Both the position numbers and the translations under genes were made by a program. Shown here in pieces: positions 8,095 to 17,505 of a stretch of 64,000 nt of DNA. The notes below the pieces were generated by a model. The model was not told the DNA's origin. It made no database searches and saw only the letters and a program-made list of their open reading frames with translations. Numbering within the stretch: position 1 is the first letter of the stretch; the number at the start of each line of letters is the position of its first letter. The stretch comes from Lachnospiraceae bacterium (lineage in GTDB: Bacteria; Bacillota; Clostridia; Lachnospirales; Lachnospiraceae): positions 13,694 to 77,693 of the forward strand of contig SFGF01000029.1 of the NCBI GenBank assembly GCA_004556655.1. Reading direction: 5' to 3'.

Positions 8095-9887
8095 ATAAAA
8101 ACAGACATGCCGGAGTGCTTTTGGGAAAATTCCGGAGCATACAGAATGCCATTTTTCTGGTAATGGCTCTGCTTGTTCTTTCTGCAATCGGTATCGTGAC
8201 TGTGATTTCTTTGAACTTTACCAGAACTTCTATTTATGAGAATACGATTACATATACCCGTCAGCTGACCGGGCAGGTAAACAGCGATATAGATTCTTAT
8301 ATTAATTATATGGAAAATATTTCGTCTATGCTTGCTGAAAATTCGGATGTACAGAAATTTCTGTTTGGATCCGGTATTCAGGCGGAGGAAGCGGGGGAAC
8401 AGTTAATGTCACAGTTTGCTACGGTGTTGAACAGTCGGTCAGACATTTACAATCTGGGAATTCTTCAGGCGAATGGAAAAGCTCTTTTCAACAAGGGAAA
8501 CAGTTACATTAATTCTTATGTGGATATCAGTCAGCTGGCATGGTATAAGGAAGCAGTGGAGAATAAAGATTCTATTTGTCTTTCTTCTGCCCATGTTCAG
8601 CATGTCATCAGCGGGGAGCGCCCGTGGGTAATTACTCTGAGCCGCTACATACCTGATCAGACAGGAAAAAAAGAGGGTGGTGTACTTTTTGTGGATTTGA
8701 ACTACAGTGCGATTCGAAAATTGTGCGATGACAGCAGTGTAGGAAAAAAGGGATATATTTTTATCATTGATAAAGAAGGCAATATTGTGTACCATCCACA
8801 GCAGCAACAGCTTTATAACGAACTGCAGACAGAGAATATTGAGGAAGTAATGAATTGTACGTCAGATTATCTGGAACTGGGGAAAGGTGATTCTAAAAAA
8901 CTGTATACGGTTTCCAGATCCGAGAAGACGGGCTGGACGGTAGTAAGCTGCTCTTATACTTCGGAACTTTTAAAAAGATCGAATCAGGCGCAGGAATTGT
9001 ATATGCTGATGGCAGTGATTCTTGTGGCGGTTGCCTTGATTATATCAAGTATCGTATCGAAGGGCATTACCCGTCCGATCCATAAGCTGCAGTCCTCTAT
9101 GGCACTGATCCAGGAGGGTGATTTCCAGGCTGGAAATGTGGAAGTGGATTCACGCAACGAAATTGGAAGTCTGACGGAGACTTTCAATGTTATGACACAG
9201 AAAATTCAGGAACTGATGGTGCAGATTATTGAAGAACAGCAGGCTAAAAGAAAAAGTGAGCTGAAAGCACTGCAGTCGCAGATCAATCCGCATTTTTTGT
9301 ATAATACACTTGATTCTATCATCTGGATGGCAGAAGAAGGAAAGAACGAAGAAGTTGTAGTAATGACCGCTTCTCTTGCAAAATTATTTCGTCAGATCAT
9401 CAGTAATGAAGAGGAGGAAATTTCTATTTTCCAGGAGGTGGAATATTGCAGAAATTATCTTATCATTCAGAAAATGCGTTATAAAGACAAACTGGAATTT
9501 GAGATTGATCTGGATCCGGATATTAAGGGCGAAAAAATCATCAAGCTGGTTCTTCAGCCTCTGATAGAAAATGCTATTTATCATGGCCTGAAATATAAAG
9601 AGAGCAAAGGAATGCTTATACTGAAAGGCTATGGGCTGGAGGATGACATTATATTTGAAATCATAGATAACGGTGTGGGTATGGATCAGGATACCATGGA
9701 ACACATTTTTGAACGCCATAAAGTGAATTATCGTTCAAACGGCGTAGGTGTGTACAATGTGGAACGAAGGATCCGGCTGTCTTATGGTCAGGAATACGGA
9801 ATCTCATACAAGAGCAAATTAGGTGAAGGAACGGTTGCAACAGTGAAGATACCGAAAGAGCGGAGGGATGTTCATGAAAAAGCATAA
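8091..9887 (+). CDS. YesM-type sensor histidine kinase
   Basis: A 598-residue membrane histidine kinase of the LytS/YesM family. Residues about 24-46 form a transmembrane helix, followed by an extracellular Cache-like sensor domain. A second helix (YMLMAVILVAVALIISSIV, about 304-322) leads into a HAMP domain. The phospho-acceptor His is in LQSQINPHFLYNTLDSI, and the ATPase domain has PLIENAIYHGLK (N box) and EIIDNGVGMD (G1 box). It senses an extracellular carbohydrate signal and phosphorylates the YesN-type regulator encoded just upstream. Its stop overlaps the next gene, a tethered binding protein, which may present the ligand to the sensor. Confidence 0.94.
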   Translation: MNKNRHAGVLLGKFRSIQNAIFLVMALLVLSAIGIVTVISLNFTRTSIYENTITYTRQLTGQVNSDIDSYINYMENISSMLAENSDVQKFLFGSGIQAEEAGEQLMSQFATVLNSRSDIYNLGILQANGKALFNKGNSYINSYVDISQLAWYKEAVENKDSICLSSAHVQHVISGERPWVITLSRYIPDQTGKKEGGVLFVDLNYSAIRKLCDDSSVGKKGYIFIIDKEGNIVYHPQQQQLYNELQTENIEEVMNCTSDYLELGKGDSKKLYTVSRSEKTGWTVVSCSYTSELLKRSNQAQELYMLMAVILVAVALIISSIVSKGITRPIHKLQSSMALIQEGDFQAGNVEVDSRNEIGSLTETFNVMTQKIQELMVQIIEEQQAKRKSELKALQSQINPHFLYNTLDSIIWMAEEGKNEEVVVMTASLAKLFRQIISNEEEEISIFQEVEYCRNYLIIQKMRYKDKLEFEIDLDPDIKGEKIIKLVLQPLIENAIYHGLKYKESKGMLILKGYGLEDDIIFEIIDNGVGMDQDTMEHIFERHKVNYRSNGVGVYNVERRIRLSYGQEYGISYKSKLGEGTVATVKIPKERRDVHEKA

Positions 9888-10857
9888 AGGATGGATTGTT
9901 CTGATTTTTATGATGATTCTTGCCTTATCGGTTGTGGGAATATATGGATACAGGCGTCAGATAAAGGAGAGTAAAGAAATTACTCTTGTATATATTCCCA
10001 AAATTATTGATGAAACCAATGATTTCTGGACTACATTAATAGCAGGCGCTAATACTGCGGCAGAAGAATATGGTGCTGTTCTTGAGGTAAAAGCGCCTGA
10101 ATCTGAGACGGACTATGAGGGACAGAATGCATATCTGAAAGAAATTCTGGAAAGAGAGGAAAAACCGGATGCACTTCTGATTTCTCCGGTCAGTTATACA
10201 CAGAGTACGGAACTTCTGAAAGAGATTAAAGCACAAGGTATCCGCCTGGTGATGATTGACTCCAATATTGATGAAAATATTGAAGACATTCAGGTGTCTA
10301 CAGATAATCTGGAAGCAGGAAAAAAACTGGGAGAATATGCAGCATCCCTTCTTGAAGAAGGAAAAAAAGTTGCAGTTGTTGGACACGTGGAAGGGTCTTC
10401 GACAGCTATTGAGAGAGAACAGGGTTTCCGGGAAGGTCTGGGAGATAAGGCGGACGCATTTACAGAAGTGGTATATTGTGGTTCTCAATATGAGAAAGCG
10501 TATGAACTTGCTGCAGAATTGATGGAGAAATATCCTGATCTTGGAGTGATTGCAGGACTAAATGAATACTCCGCCCGGGGTGCAGCAAGAGCCGTGCGGG
10601 ATGCGGGAGCTCAGGATCAGATCAGTATGGTCGGAATCGACAGTTCACAGGAAGAAATCAATTTGATGGAACAGGGTATCTTTAAAGGATTTGTGATCCA
10701 GAAACCTTTTAAGATGGGATATCTTGGAGTTAAATATACGATTGAGATGCTGAAAGGCGAAGAAGTTCCCCGGCAGGTAGACGCAGGAAGTGAACTGGTC
10801 ACCCCCGAAAACATGTACACCGGAGAAAACGAAAAACTCTTGTTTCCGTTCAAATAA
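9874..10857 (+). CDS. Membrane-anchored periplasmic-binding-protein-like sugar sensor
   Basis: A 327-residue type I periplasmic binding protein (ribose/galactose-binding fold). Residues about 6-26 (WIVLIFMMILALSVVGIYGY) are a hydrophobic segment with no lipobox Cys, so it should stay anchored as an uncleaved membrane protein facing out. The binding domain runs from ITLVYIPKI to the end; ALLISPVSYTQS and MIDSNIDE are family-like. I start it at ATG 9874, 7 bases after GGAGG at 9862-9866, not at ATG 9868, which is only one base from that site. It overlaps the histidine kinase gene. I infer an accessory sensor for the two-component system, separate from the transporter's own binding protein at 16209. 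Confidence 0.88.
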   Translation: MKKHKGWIVLIFMMILALSVVGIYGYRRQIKESKEITLVYIPKIIDETNDFWTTLIAGANTAAEEYGAVLEVKAPESETDYEGQNAYLKEILEREEKPDALLISPVSYTQSTELLKEIKAQGIRLVMIDSNIDENIEDIQVSTDNLEAGKKLGEYAASLLEEGKKVAVVGHVEGSSTAIEREQGFREGLGDKADAFTEVVYCGSQYEKAYELAAELMEKYPDLGVIAGLNEYSARGAARAVRDAGAQDQISMVGIDSSQEEINLMEQGIFKGFVIQKPFKMGYLGVKYTIEMLKGEEVPRQVDAGSELVTPENMYTGENEKLLFPFK

Positions 10858-10999
10858 ATTTAACCGTAAATTTTTAACCTTTTTTTAGAAAATATTCCAT
10901 TCAACTATTCATAATTTAGACATATACTATTCACATAATCCATGAATGTGGAGTGAAAAGACCCAAAACGATAAACGGGCGGAAATGGAAGGTGGAGAG

Positions 11000-12493
11000 A
11001 TGGGTGATGTAATCCTGACAATGAAGGGCATAGATAAGTCCTTCCCTGGTGTACATGCACTTGACCACGTAAATCTGGAGATCCGCAAGGGTGAAGTTCA
11101 TGCTCTTATGGGGGAGAATGGAGCTGGTAAATCTACTCTGATGAAAGTCCTGACGGGAATCTATAGTAAGGATTCCGGAACCATTACCTTTGAAGGAAAG
11201 GAAGTAGAATTTTCCAATCCAAGAGAAGCACAGGATGCCGGAATCGTGATCGTACATCAGGAACTGAACATGATGAATCATCTGACAGTTGCACAGAATA
11301 TTTTTATCGGTCGTGAGATGATGAACGGTAAGCTGATCAATGATGCAAAGATGAACAGGGAAGCAGCAAAATTGTTTGAGCAGCTCAACATCGAAATTGA
11401 TCCTACAGAAAAGATGGGAAATCTTACAGTAGGAAAACAGCAGATGTGTGAGATTGCGAAAGCCATATCCCATGAAGCGAAAGTTATTATCTTTGATGAA
11501 CCATCAGCAGCCCTGACAGAATCCGAGATTGAGGAACTGTTTAAAATCATTCGGGATCTGCGCCAGAGAGGAATGGGAATTGTATATATTTCCCATCGTA
11601 TGGATGAGATCAAGGTGATTACGGATCGTGTAACAGTAATGCGTGATGGTGGTTATGTGGGAACGCTGATCACGAAAGAATCAACCAAGGATGATATCAT
11701 TAAAATGATGGTTGGTCGTGTCATCTATGAAGATCCCAAGACGGAGAGTAATGTGCCGAAGGATGCACCTGTGGTGCTGAAAGTGGAACATTTGAATGCC
11801 GGGAAAATGGTCAGAGATGTGAGCTTCGAGTTACATAAAGGAGAAATCCTTGGTTTTTCCGGTCTGATGGGTGCAGGAAGAACAGAGACGGCGAGAGCAC
11901 TGTTCGGAGCAGACCCTAAGGATGGCGGAGAAATCTATGTAAACGGCACAAAAGTGGATATTAAAAATCCGATGGATGCAGTAAAATGTGGAATCGGATA
12001 TCTGTCAGAAGACCGGAAACGTTATGGAATCGTTGTACAGAAAAGTGTAGCTGAGAATTCCACGATGGCTGCTTTGGATGATTACATGAGTGGAATTTTT
12101 ATCAACAAGAAGAAAGAAAATGAAGTTGCACAAAAGTATGTAAAACAGCTGAAAACGAAAACTCCGGGTGTGGATCAGCTGGTAGTGAATCTGTCAGGTG
12201 GAAATCAGCAGAAAGTTGTTATTGCAAAATGGCTGATAAGAAACTGTGATATTCTTATCTTTGATGAACCGACCCGAGGAATTGACGTTGGAGCGAAAAG
12301 CGAGATTTACCAATTAATGAATGAACTGGTTGCAGAAGGAAAGTCAATCATTATGATTTCCTCTGAGATGACAGAAATATTAAGAATGAGTGACCGCATT
12401 GTGATAATGTGTGAGGGAAGAAAGACAGGAGAACTGGATATCTCCGAAGCAACTCAGGAAAACATTATGCATGCTGCGACACTTAGAGAGTAG
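11000..12493 (+). CDS. Sugar ABC transporter ATPase (first copy)
   Basis: A 497-residue double-domain ATPase of the RbsA/MglA type that powers sugar import. Domain 1 has Walker A GENGAGKST and Walker B IIFDEPSAAL; its signature (LTVGKQQMCEIAKA) is degenerate, as is usual in this family. Domain 2 has the variant A-loop GLMGAGRTE, signature LSGGNQQK and Walker B LIFDEPTRG. Start chosen as ATG 11000 because the sequence AAGGTG-AGA-TG upstream aligns exactly, with the same spacing, with the start of the second copy at 13544; upstream in-frame ATGs at 10946 and 10985 lack this. I count 27 substitutions and no gap between the two copies. Confidence 0.94.
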   Translation: MGDVILTMKGIDKSFPGVHALDHVNLEIRKGEVHALMGENGAGKSTLMKVLTGIYSKDSGTITFEGKEVEFSNPREAQDAGIVIVHQELNMMNHLTVAQNIFIGREMMNGKLINDAKMNREAAKLFEQLNIEIDPTEKMGNLTVGKQQMCEIAKAISHEAKVIIFDEPSAALTESEIEELFKIIRDLRQRGMGIVYISHRMDEIKVITDRVTVMRDGGYVGTLITKESTKDDIIKMMVGRVIYEDPKTESNVPKDAPVVLKVEHLNAGKMVRDVSFELHKGEILGFSGLMGAGRTETARALFGADPKDGGEIYVNGTKVDIKNPMDAVKCGIGYLSEDRKRYGIVVQKSVAENSTMAALDDYMSGIFINKKKENEVAQKYVKQLKTKTPGVDQLVVNLSGGNQQKVVIAKWLIRNCDILIFDEPTRGIDVGAKSEIYQLMNELVAEGKSIIMISSEMTEILRMSDRIVIMCEGRKTGELDISEATQENIMHAATLRE

Positions 12494-12506
12494 GAGGAAG
12501 AAAAAC

Positions 12507-13487
12507 GTGGAAAAAATTAAAAACAATGCGTTTGTCAAGAAAATCGGTTTTAACCGGTTGGTGCTTACAGGAGTTTTGATTCTGATGTATATTGCGTTTG
12601 CGATTCTGGAACCTACGTTCCTGAAGTATAACAGAATCCTGAGTGCATTAAACTATGCATATTTCCTTGGCTTCCTGGCACTGGGTGTAACATTTGTTAT
12701 TGCGACGGGAGGAATCGATTTCTCCATCGGTACGGTAATGTTCTGTTCCGCTTTGATCGGCGGTCAGCTCCTTACTGTAAAAGGATGGCCGATGGCTGTA
12801 GCACTGATCGTCAGCATACTGGTAGGTACCTGTTTTGGTATCCTGAACGGTTTCATGGTAGCATATATGGGAATGCCTTCCTTTATTACATCCATGGCGA
12901 GTATGCTTTTATCCAAAGGTCTCGGTTCTGTATTTACAGGAACACAGTCCGTAAGCTGGCCACAGGCTGCTCAGGGCGGATGGTTCAGAAAACTTGTAAA
13001 AATCAGTGTGAACGGTACTCAGATTCCTACAGGTTTGATTTGCTTTATTGTTGTAGCTGTCATTTGTGCGATTATTTTGAATAAAACAAAAATCGGACGT
13101 TATATTCTTTGCCTGGGAAGTAATAAAGAAGCAGTTCGTCTTTCCGGTGTTGATGTTAAGAAATGGGAGTTTCTGGCATTTGTAATCTGCGGAACACTTG
13201 CAGGTATTGCGGCAATTTTCTTTGTAGGCGCTTATTCAACCGTTCAGCCGGGTCTTGGCGATACATATAACAATGATGCAATCGCAAGCTGTGTTATGGG
13301 AGGAACTTCCATGTCCGGTGGTCTTGCATCCATCGGAGGAACCTTCATCGGTGTTATGATTATTTCTCTGCTTCAGGAAGGAATTCTGGCTATGGGATTC
13401 CAGAAAGACTGGCAGTATGTAATTACCGGTCTGATTGTTATCGTAGCAGTTTATGCGGATGTTCGAAGCCGTCAGAGAAAGAATTAA
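12507..13487 (+). CDS. Sugar ABC transporter permease (first)
   Basis: A 326-residue RbsC-type integral membrane permease with about nine hydrophobic helices. Family landmarks are ATGGIDFSIGTVM, NGFMVAYMGMPSFITSMASM, and the ATPase-contact region CLGSNKEAVRLSGVDVKKWE. GTG 12507 is the start: AGGAGG lies 9 bases ahead, and upstream in-frame starts overlap the ATPase gene by up to 83 bases. It pairs with the ATPase just upstream and, with the second permease at 15053, could form a heterodimeric channel. The two permeases are clearly diverged from each other, unlike the two ATPases. Confidence 0.93.
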   Translation: MEKIKNNAFVKKIGFNRLVLTGVLILMYIAFAILEPTFLKYNRILSALNYAYFLGFLALGVTFVIATGGIDFSIGTVMFCSALIGGQLLTVKGWPMAVALIVSILVGTCFGILNGFMVAYMGMPSFITSMASMLLSKGLGSVFTGTQSVSWPQAAQGGWFRKLVKISVNGTQIPTGLICFIVVAVICAIILNKTKIGRYILCLGSNKEAVRLSGVDVKKWEFLAFVICGTLAGIAAIFFVGAYSTVQPGLGDTYNNDAIASCVMGGTSMSGGLASIGGTFIGVMIISLLQEGILAMGFQKDWQYVITGLIVIVAVYADVRSRQRKN

Positions 13488-13543
13488 TCATAGCAGTGTA
13501 TTTGTTAAAGTGTTAAGGAATGGAAAGGATAGAAGGTGAAGAC

Positions 13544-15037
13544 GTGGGCGAAGTTATTTTAACAATGAAGGAAATCGACAAGTCTTTCCCGGGCGTGCAT
13601 GCACTGGATCATGTAAATCTGGAAATCCGTAAAGGTGAAGTACATGCGTTGATGGGGGAAAACGGTGCCGGTAAATCAACTCTTATGAAAGTTCTGACCG
13701 GTATTTACAGTAAAGATTCCGGTACAATAACATATGAAGGAAAAGAAGTAGAATTCTCCAACCCGAGAGATGCTCAGGATGCAGGTATTGTTATCGTACA
13801 TCAGGAGTTGAATATGATGAACCACCTGACTGTGGCTCAGAATATTTTCATCGGTCGTGAAATGATGAGCGGTAAGCTGATCAATGACGCAAAGATGAAT
13901 AAAGAAGCTAAAAAGCTTTTTGATAAATTGAATATCGATATCGATCCTACAGAGAAAATGGGTAACCTGACAGTAGGAAAACAGCAGATGTGTGAGATTG
14001 CGAAAGCTATTTCCCATGAAGCAAAAGTTATTATCTTTGACGAGCCATCTGCAGCTTTGACAGAATCAGAAATCGAAGAATTGTTCAAGATTATCCGTGA
14101 CCTGAGAGATCAGGGGTTGGGAATTGTATATATCTCCCATCGTATGGATGAAATTAAAGTGATTACCGACCGTGTAACTGTTATGCGTGATGGAGGTTAC
14201 GTGGGAACTTTGATCACAAAAGATTCAACCAAAGACGATATTATTAAAATGATGGTAGGTCGTGTTATTTATGAAGATCCGAAGACAGAAAGTACTGTAC
14301 CGAAAGATGCTCCGGTAGTTCTGAAAGTAGAACATCTGAATGCTGGAAAGATGGTTCGTGATGTGAGCTTTGAACTTCATAAAGGTGAGATTCTTGGTTT
14401 CTCCGGTTTGATGGGTGCAGGACGTACTGAAACAGCAAGAGCGTTGTTTGGAGCAGATCCGAAAGACGGTGGAGATATCTATGTAAACGGTAAGAAAGTA
14501 GATATCAAGAATCCGATGGATGCAGTAAAATGTGGAATCGGTTATCTTTCAGAAGATAGAAAGCGTTTTGGTATCGTTGTGCAGAAGAGTGTAGCTGAGA
14601 ACTCAACTATGGCAGCACTGGACGATTACATGAGCGGTATCTTCATTAATAAGAAGAAAGAAAATGAAGTTGCACAGAAATATGTGCAGCAGCTGAAAAC
14701 AAAGACACCGAATGTGGATCAGCTGGTAGTAAATCTGTCAGGTGGTAATCAGCAGAAAGTCGTTATCGCAAAATGGCTGGTAAGAAACTGTGATATCCTG
14801 ATTTTCGATGAGCCTACAAGAGGTATCGACGTTGGAGCAAAGAGTGAGATTTATCATTTGATGAACGAATTGGTAGCAGAAGGAAAGTCAATCATTATGA
14901 TTTCCTCTGAAATGACAGAAGTACTGAGAATGAGCGACCGTATCGTGGTAATGTGTGAAGGAAGAAAGACTGGCGAGATCGATATTGCAGAGGCAACCCA
15001 GGAAAACATCATGCATGCTGCAACGCTTAGAGATTAG
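13544..15037 (+). CDS. Sugar ABC transporter ATPase (second copy)
   Basis: A 497-residue RbsA/MglA-type ATPase, the paralogue of the protein encoded at 11000. Walker A GENGAGKST, Walker B IIFDEPSAAL, and second-domain LSGGNQQK and LIFDEPTRG are all intact. The start is probably GTG 13544, with AAGGTGA seven bases ahead. ATG 13520 is in frame, would add eight residues and has only a cramped site. Many silent codon differences separate the copies (for example around the VEFSNPR segment), so this is an old duplication kept similar by selection, not a repeat caused by assembly. It is followed after 15 bases by its own permease. Confidence 0.94.
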   Translation: MGEVILTMKEIDKSFPGVHALDHVNLEIRKGEVHALMGENGAGKSTLMKVLTGIYSKDSGTITYEGKEVEFSNPRDAQDAGIVIVHQELNMMNHLTVAQNIFIGREMMSGKLINDAKMNKEAKKLFDKLNIDIDPTEKMGNLTVGKQQMCEIAKAISHEAKVIIFDEPSAALTESEIEELFKIIRDLRDQGLGIVYISHRMDEIKVITDRVTVMRDGGYVGTLITKDSTKDDIIKMMVGRVIYEDPKTESTVPKDAPVVLKVEHLNAGKMVRDVSFELHKGEILGFSGLMGAGRTETARALFGADPKDGGDIYVNGKKVDIKNPMDAVKCGIGYLSEDRKRFGIVVQKSVAENSTMAALDDYMSGIFINKKKENEVAQKYVQQLKTKTPNVDQLVVNLSGGNQQKVVIAKWLVRNCDILIFDEPTRGIDVGAKSEIYHLMNELVAEGKSIIMISSEMTEVLRMSDRIVVMCEGRKTGEIDIAEATQENIMHAATLRD

Positions 15038-15052
15038 GAGGAGATGAAAGAG

Positions 15053-16057
15053 ATGGCAAAAAATGAGAAAAAAGGAAATGCTTTTTCAAATAATCCTTTG
15101 GTAAAAGCAGTTGGTTCCCAGCAGATTGTAGTATTGTTGGCAGTGGTTGTACTGTTTCTTGTTTTCAGTATTGCAAGTAAATCATTCAGACAGTATACAA
15201 CAATCCTGAGTTTGCTGGATACCGTTTATTATATTGCATTTATGGCAATTGGTGTTACATTCTGTTTGATTACCGGTGGTGTAGACCTTTCTATTGGTAC
15301 TGGTATGATCTGTTACTCTTTGATCGGTGCATATCTGGTTGTACATGTGGGTGTTCCGGTTTGGGTTGGTATTCTGGTTTCTATTCTTTGTGGTGTGATT
15401 ATGGGATTCTTCAATGGTTTTCTGGTTGCAGTTTTGAACCTTCCTCCATTTATCGCCACACTGTGTAGTATGATGATTACCAGAGGTATGGGTTCTATCT
15501 TTACAGGTGGTCTTTCTGTAGCATGGCCAAGTTCAGGATCTGCTCAGGGTGCATATCGTAATATGTTCAAGCTGAACACAGGAAGTATCATTCTTCCAAT
15601 TGGATTCATTCTGGTTCTCGTTGCAACGATCGTTATGTCAACAGTATTGAATAAGACAAGACCTGGCCGTTATATCATCGCTATCGGAAGTAACAAGGAA
15701 GCACTGAGACTTTCCGGTGTAAACGTAGTGAAATGGCAGTGGCTGGCATATGTGATTTCTGGTCTGTTCACTGGTTTTGCTTCCATCGCTTACGCAGGTG
15801 TACTTGCTTCTTCTGTAGCACCTGGAGCTGGTGCAGGACTTGAGATGGATGCTATCTGTGCGGCTATTATCGGCGGTACTTCCATGAACGGTGGATCAGG
15901 AACCATTATTGGTACCCTGCTTGGTGTATTCGTTATGGCTCTGTTGAAAATCGGTCTTCCGTTCGTTGGATTCCAGGCAAACATGCAGCAGATTATCACT
16001 GGTCTGGTATTGATTCTGGCAGTATTTATCGATGTTTTGAAAAATAAAGCAAGATAA
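15053..16057 (+). CDS. Sugar ABC transporter permease (second)
   Basis: A 334-residue RbsC-type permease with about nine to ten membrane helices. Landmarks include ITGGVDLSIGTGM, NGFLVAVLNLPPFIATL, and AIGSNKEALRLSGVNVVKWQ (ATPase contact loop). Two in-frame ATGs compete: 15044 is only 2 bases from AGGAGG, 15053 is 11 bases away; I prefer 15053. It ends the four-gene ATPase-permease-ATPase-permease block. The binding-protein gene follows after a 151-base gap that carries its own promoter. Confidence 0.93.
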   Translation: MAKNEKKGNAFSNNPLVKAVGSQQIVVLLAVVVLFLVFSIASKSFRQYTTILSLLDTVYYIAFMAIGVTFCLITGGVDLSIGTGMICYSLIGAYLVVHVGVPVWVGILVSILCGVIMGFFNGFLVAVLNLPPFIATLCSMMITRGMGSIFTGGLSVAWPSSGSAQGAYRNMFKLNTGSIILPIGFILVLVATIVMSTVLNKTRPGRYIIAIGSNKEALRLSGVNVVKWQWLAYVISGLFTGFASIAYAGVLASSVAPGAGAGLEMDAICAAIIGGTSMNGGSGTIIGTLLGVFVMALLKIGLPFVGFQANMQQIITGLVLILAVFIDVLKNKAR

Positions 16058-16111
16058 TGATTATATTGTTATAAATATTTCAGAAAACACGAAATTTCTG
16101 AAAAGATTGTA

Positions 16112-16140
16112 TTGACAACAAATGAAATTAATGGTTTAAT
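16112..16140 (+). promoter_or_regulatory. Promoter for the binding-protein gene
   Basis: TTGACA at 16112-16117, a 17-base spacer, and TTTAAT at 16135-16140. It lies 69 bases ahead of the binding-protein start and is flanked by two inverted repeats (16079-16102, TTTCAGAAA arms; 16156-16184, ATATGT and ACGCA arms). A separate strong promoter would let the binding protein be made in excess over the membrane parts. Confidence 0.65.
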
Positions 16141-16208
16141 GCAAACAAGTGAAGAATATGTTACGCAGATTGCGTGTTACATATACAAAATCAAAGGAGG
16201 ATTTATCA

Positions 16209-17381
16209 ATGAAGAAAAAAGTTTTAAGCGTGTTACTTAGTACAGCAATGGTAGCTACCATGTTTGCAGGCTGCGGAAGCAAAGAGGCTTCCAGCGACAA
16301 CGCAGCAAGCAATGACACAGCAACAGAGGATACTGCTGATGCAGCAGAGGATACCGCAGACGCAGCAGACGATACCGCAGATGCAGCTCCTGCAGGAGAT
16401 ATGCATTTCGAAATCGTATCCAAAGGTTTCCAGCATGCTTACTGGCAGGCAGTTAAAAAAGGTGCTGAAAGCAAAGCTGCTGAGCTGGGAGCAACAGTTA
16501 ACTTTGTTGGACCGAATACAGAGTCCGATATTGCTGACCAGGTACAGATGCTGAATAACGCAATCAATGCTGAGCCAAATGCAATCGGTTTTGCAGCTCT
16601 GGATACAACAGCAGCTCTGGATGCAATCCAGACAGCTATGGATTCCGGTATTCCGATCATCGGTTTTGACTCTGGTGTATCTGGTGCTCCGGAAGGTGCC
16701 GTACTGGCAAACGCTTCTACTGACAACTATGCAGCAGGTGCTCTGGCAGCAGAAGAAACTTATAAAATTATCAAAGACAGAATTGCTAACGCATCTGGTG
16801 CTGTAAGAATCGGTGTTCTTTCTCAGGATGCTACTGCTGAATCCATTATCAACCGTGGTCTTGGTTTCATCGACAAAATCGCTGAACTGGCTCAGGCTGA
16901 TGGAAAAACTGTAACAGTTGAAGGTAACGATAAATATGTTACTGACTCCAAAGTTGGAAAGAACGATGGCGCAGATGTTATTATCGAAGTAGCAGTTCCT
17001 GCTTCTGTAGATGCTTCCCTGTCCAAGACAGACTGTGAAACAATCCTGAACAAAGAAGATACAATTTGTATCTATGGTTCCAACCAGCACTCCGGTGAAG
17101 CTATGGTTAGTGCAAATGAAACACTTCAGAAATTTGGATCAGGCGATGACAAAGTTGTTGGTGTAGCATTTGACTCTGGTGCAGTTATCAAAGGCGCTGT
17201 AGCTGATGGAACATTTGCAGGTGCTATTACTCAGGCTCCTGTAGCAATGGGTGAAAAACTGGTTGAGCTTCTGTATGCATCAGCTAACGGAGAATCTGTT
17301 GAGAATACAGATACAGGATGCCAGTGGTATACAGCTGATAACATGAACAACGAAGAAATCGCTCAGAACCTGTACGACTAA
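16209..17381 (+). CDS. Sugar ABC transporter substrate-binding lipoprotein
   Basis: A 390-residue secreted lipoprotein with a ribose-type binding fold. It begins MKKKVLSVLLSTAMVATMFAGCGSK, with lipobox Cys22, so it is anchored to the outer face of the membrane. Residues about 24-62 are an acidic, Ala-rich linker that contains three 7-residue repeats (DTADAAE/DTADAAD/DTADAAP). The binding domain starts at MHFEIVSKGFQHAYW. The start is ATG 16209 behind AAAGGAGG; an upstream in-frame ATG at 16149 would put 20 charged residues before the signal peptide. It is the last gene of the transporter cluster and the likely ligand selector; the rhamnose genes downstream make rhamnose or a related deoxysugar a reasonable guess. 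Confidence 0.94.
   Translation: MKKKVLSVLLSTAMVATMFAGCGSKEASSDNAASNDTATEDTADAAEDTADAADDTADAAPAGDMHFEIVSKGFQHAYWQAVKKGAESKAAELGATVNFVGPNTESDIADQVQMLNNAINAEPNAIGFAALDTTAALDAIQTAMDSGIPIIGFDSGVSGAPEGAVLANASTDNYAAGALAAEETYKIIKDRIANASGAVRIGVLSQDATAESIINRGLGFIDKIAELAQADGKTVTVEGNDKYVTDSKVGKNDGADVIIEVAVPASVDASLSKTDCETILNKEDTICIYGSNQHSGEAMVSANETLQKFGSGDDKVVGVAFDSGAVIKGAVADGTFAGAITQAPVAMGEKLVELLYASANGESVENTDTGCQWYTADNMNNEEIAQNLYD
16329..16391 (+). repeat. Three 21-base tandem repeats in the lipoprotein linker
   Basis: Units at 16329, 16350 and 16371 each encode DTADAA plus one residue. They lie in the flexible linker between lipobox and binding domain, so unit number could vary without breaking the frame. 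Confidence 0.8.
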
Positions 17382-17448
17382 TTTAAAGAGGAAAAGTCAT
17401 ACGGTAAGTTATCGGAAGGCTTAAAAGAAAAGTTATAACGTGAATAAA

Positions 17449-17480
17449 CTTCCCCGGGGCTTTCACCCCGGGGAAATTTT
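17449..17480 (+). terminator. Terminator after the transporter operon
   Basis: Stem TTCCCCGGGG / CCCCGGGGAA (17450-17459 and 17466-17475) with a six-base loop, followed by ATTTT. It lies 74 bases past the lipoprotein stop and just upstream of the first rhamnulokinase, so some read-through may feed that gene. Confidence 0.85.
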
Positions 17481-17505
17481 ACATAATGGAAAGGGGATTT
17501 TGCAC

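Noticed and set aside
11000..15037. The two ATPase genes as an assembly duplication
   Set aside because: They differ at many silent positions and 27 residues, and are flanked by different permease genes, so both are real.
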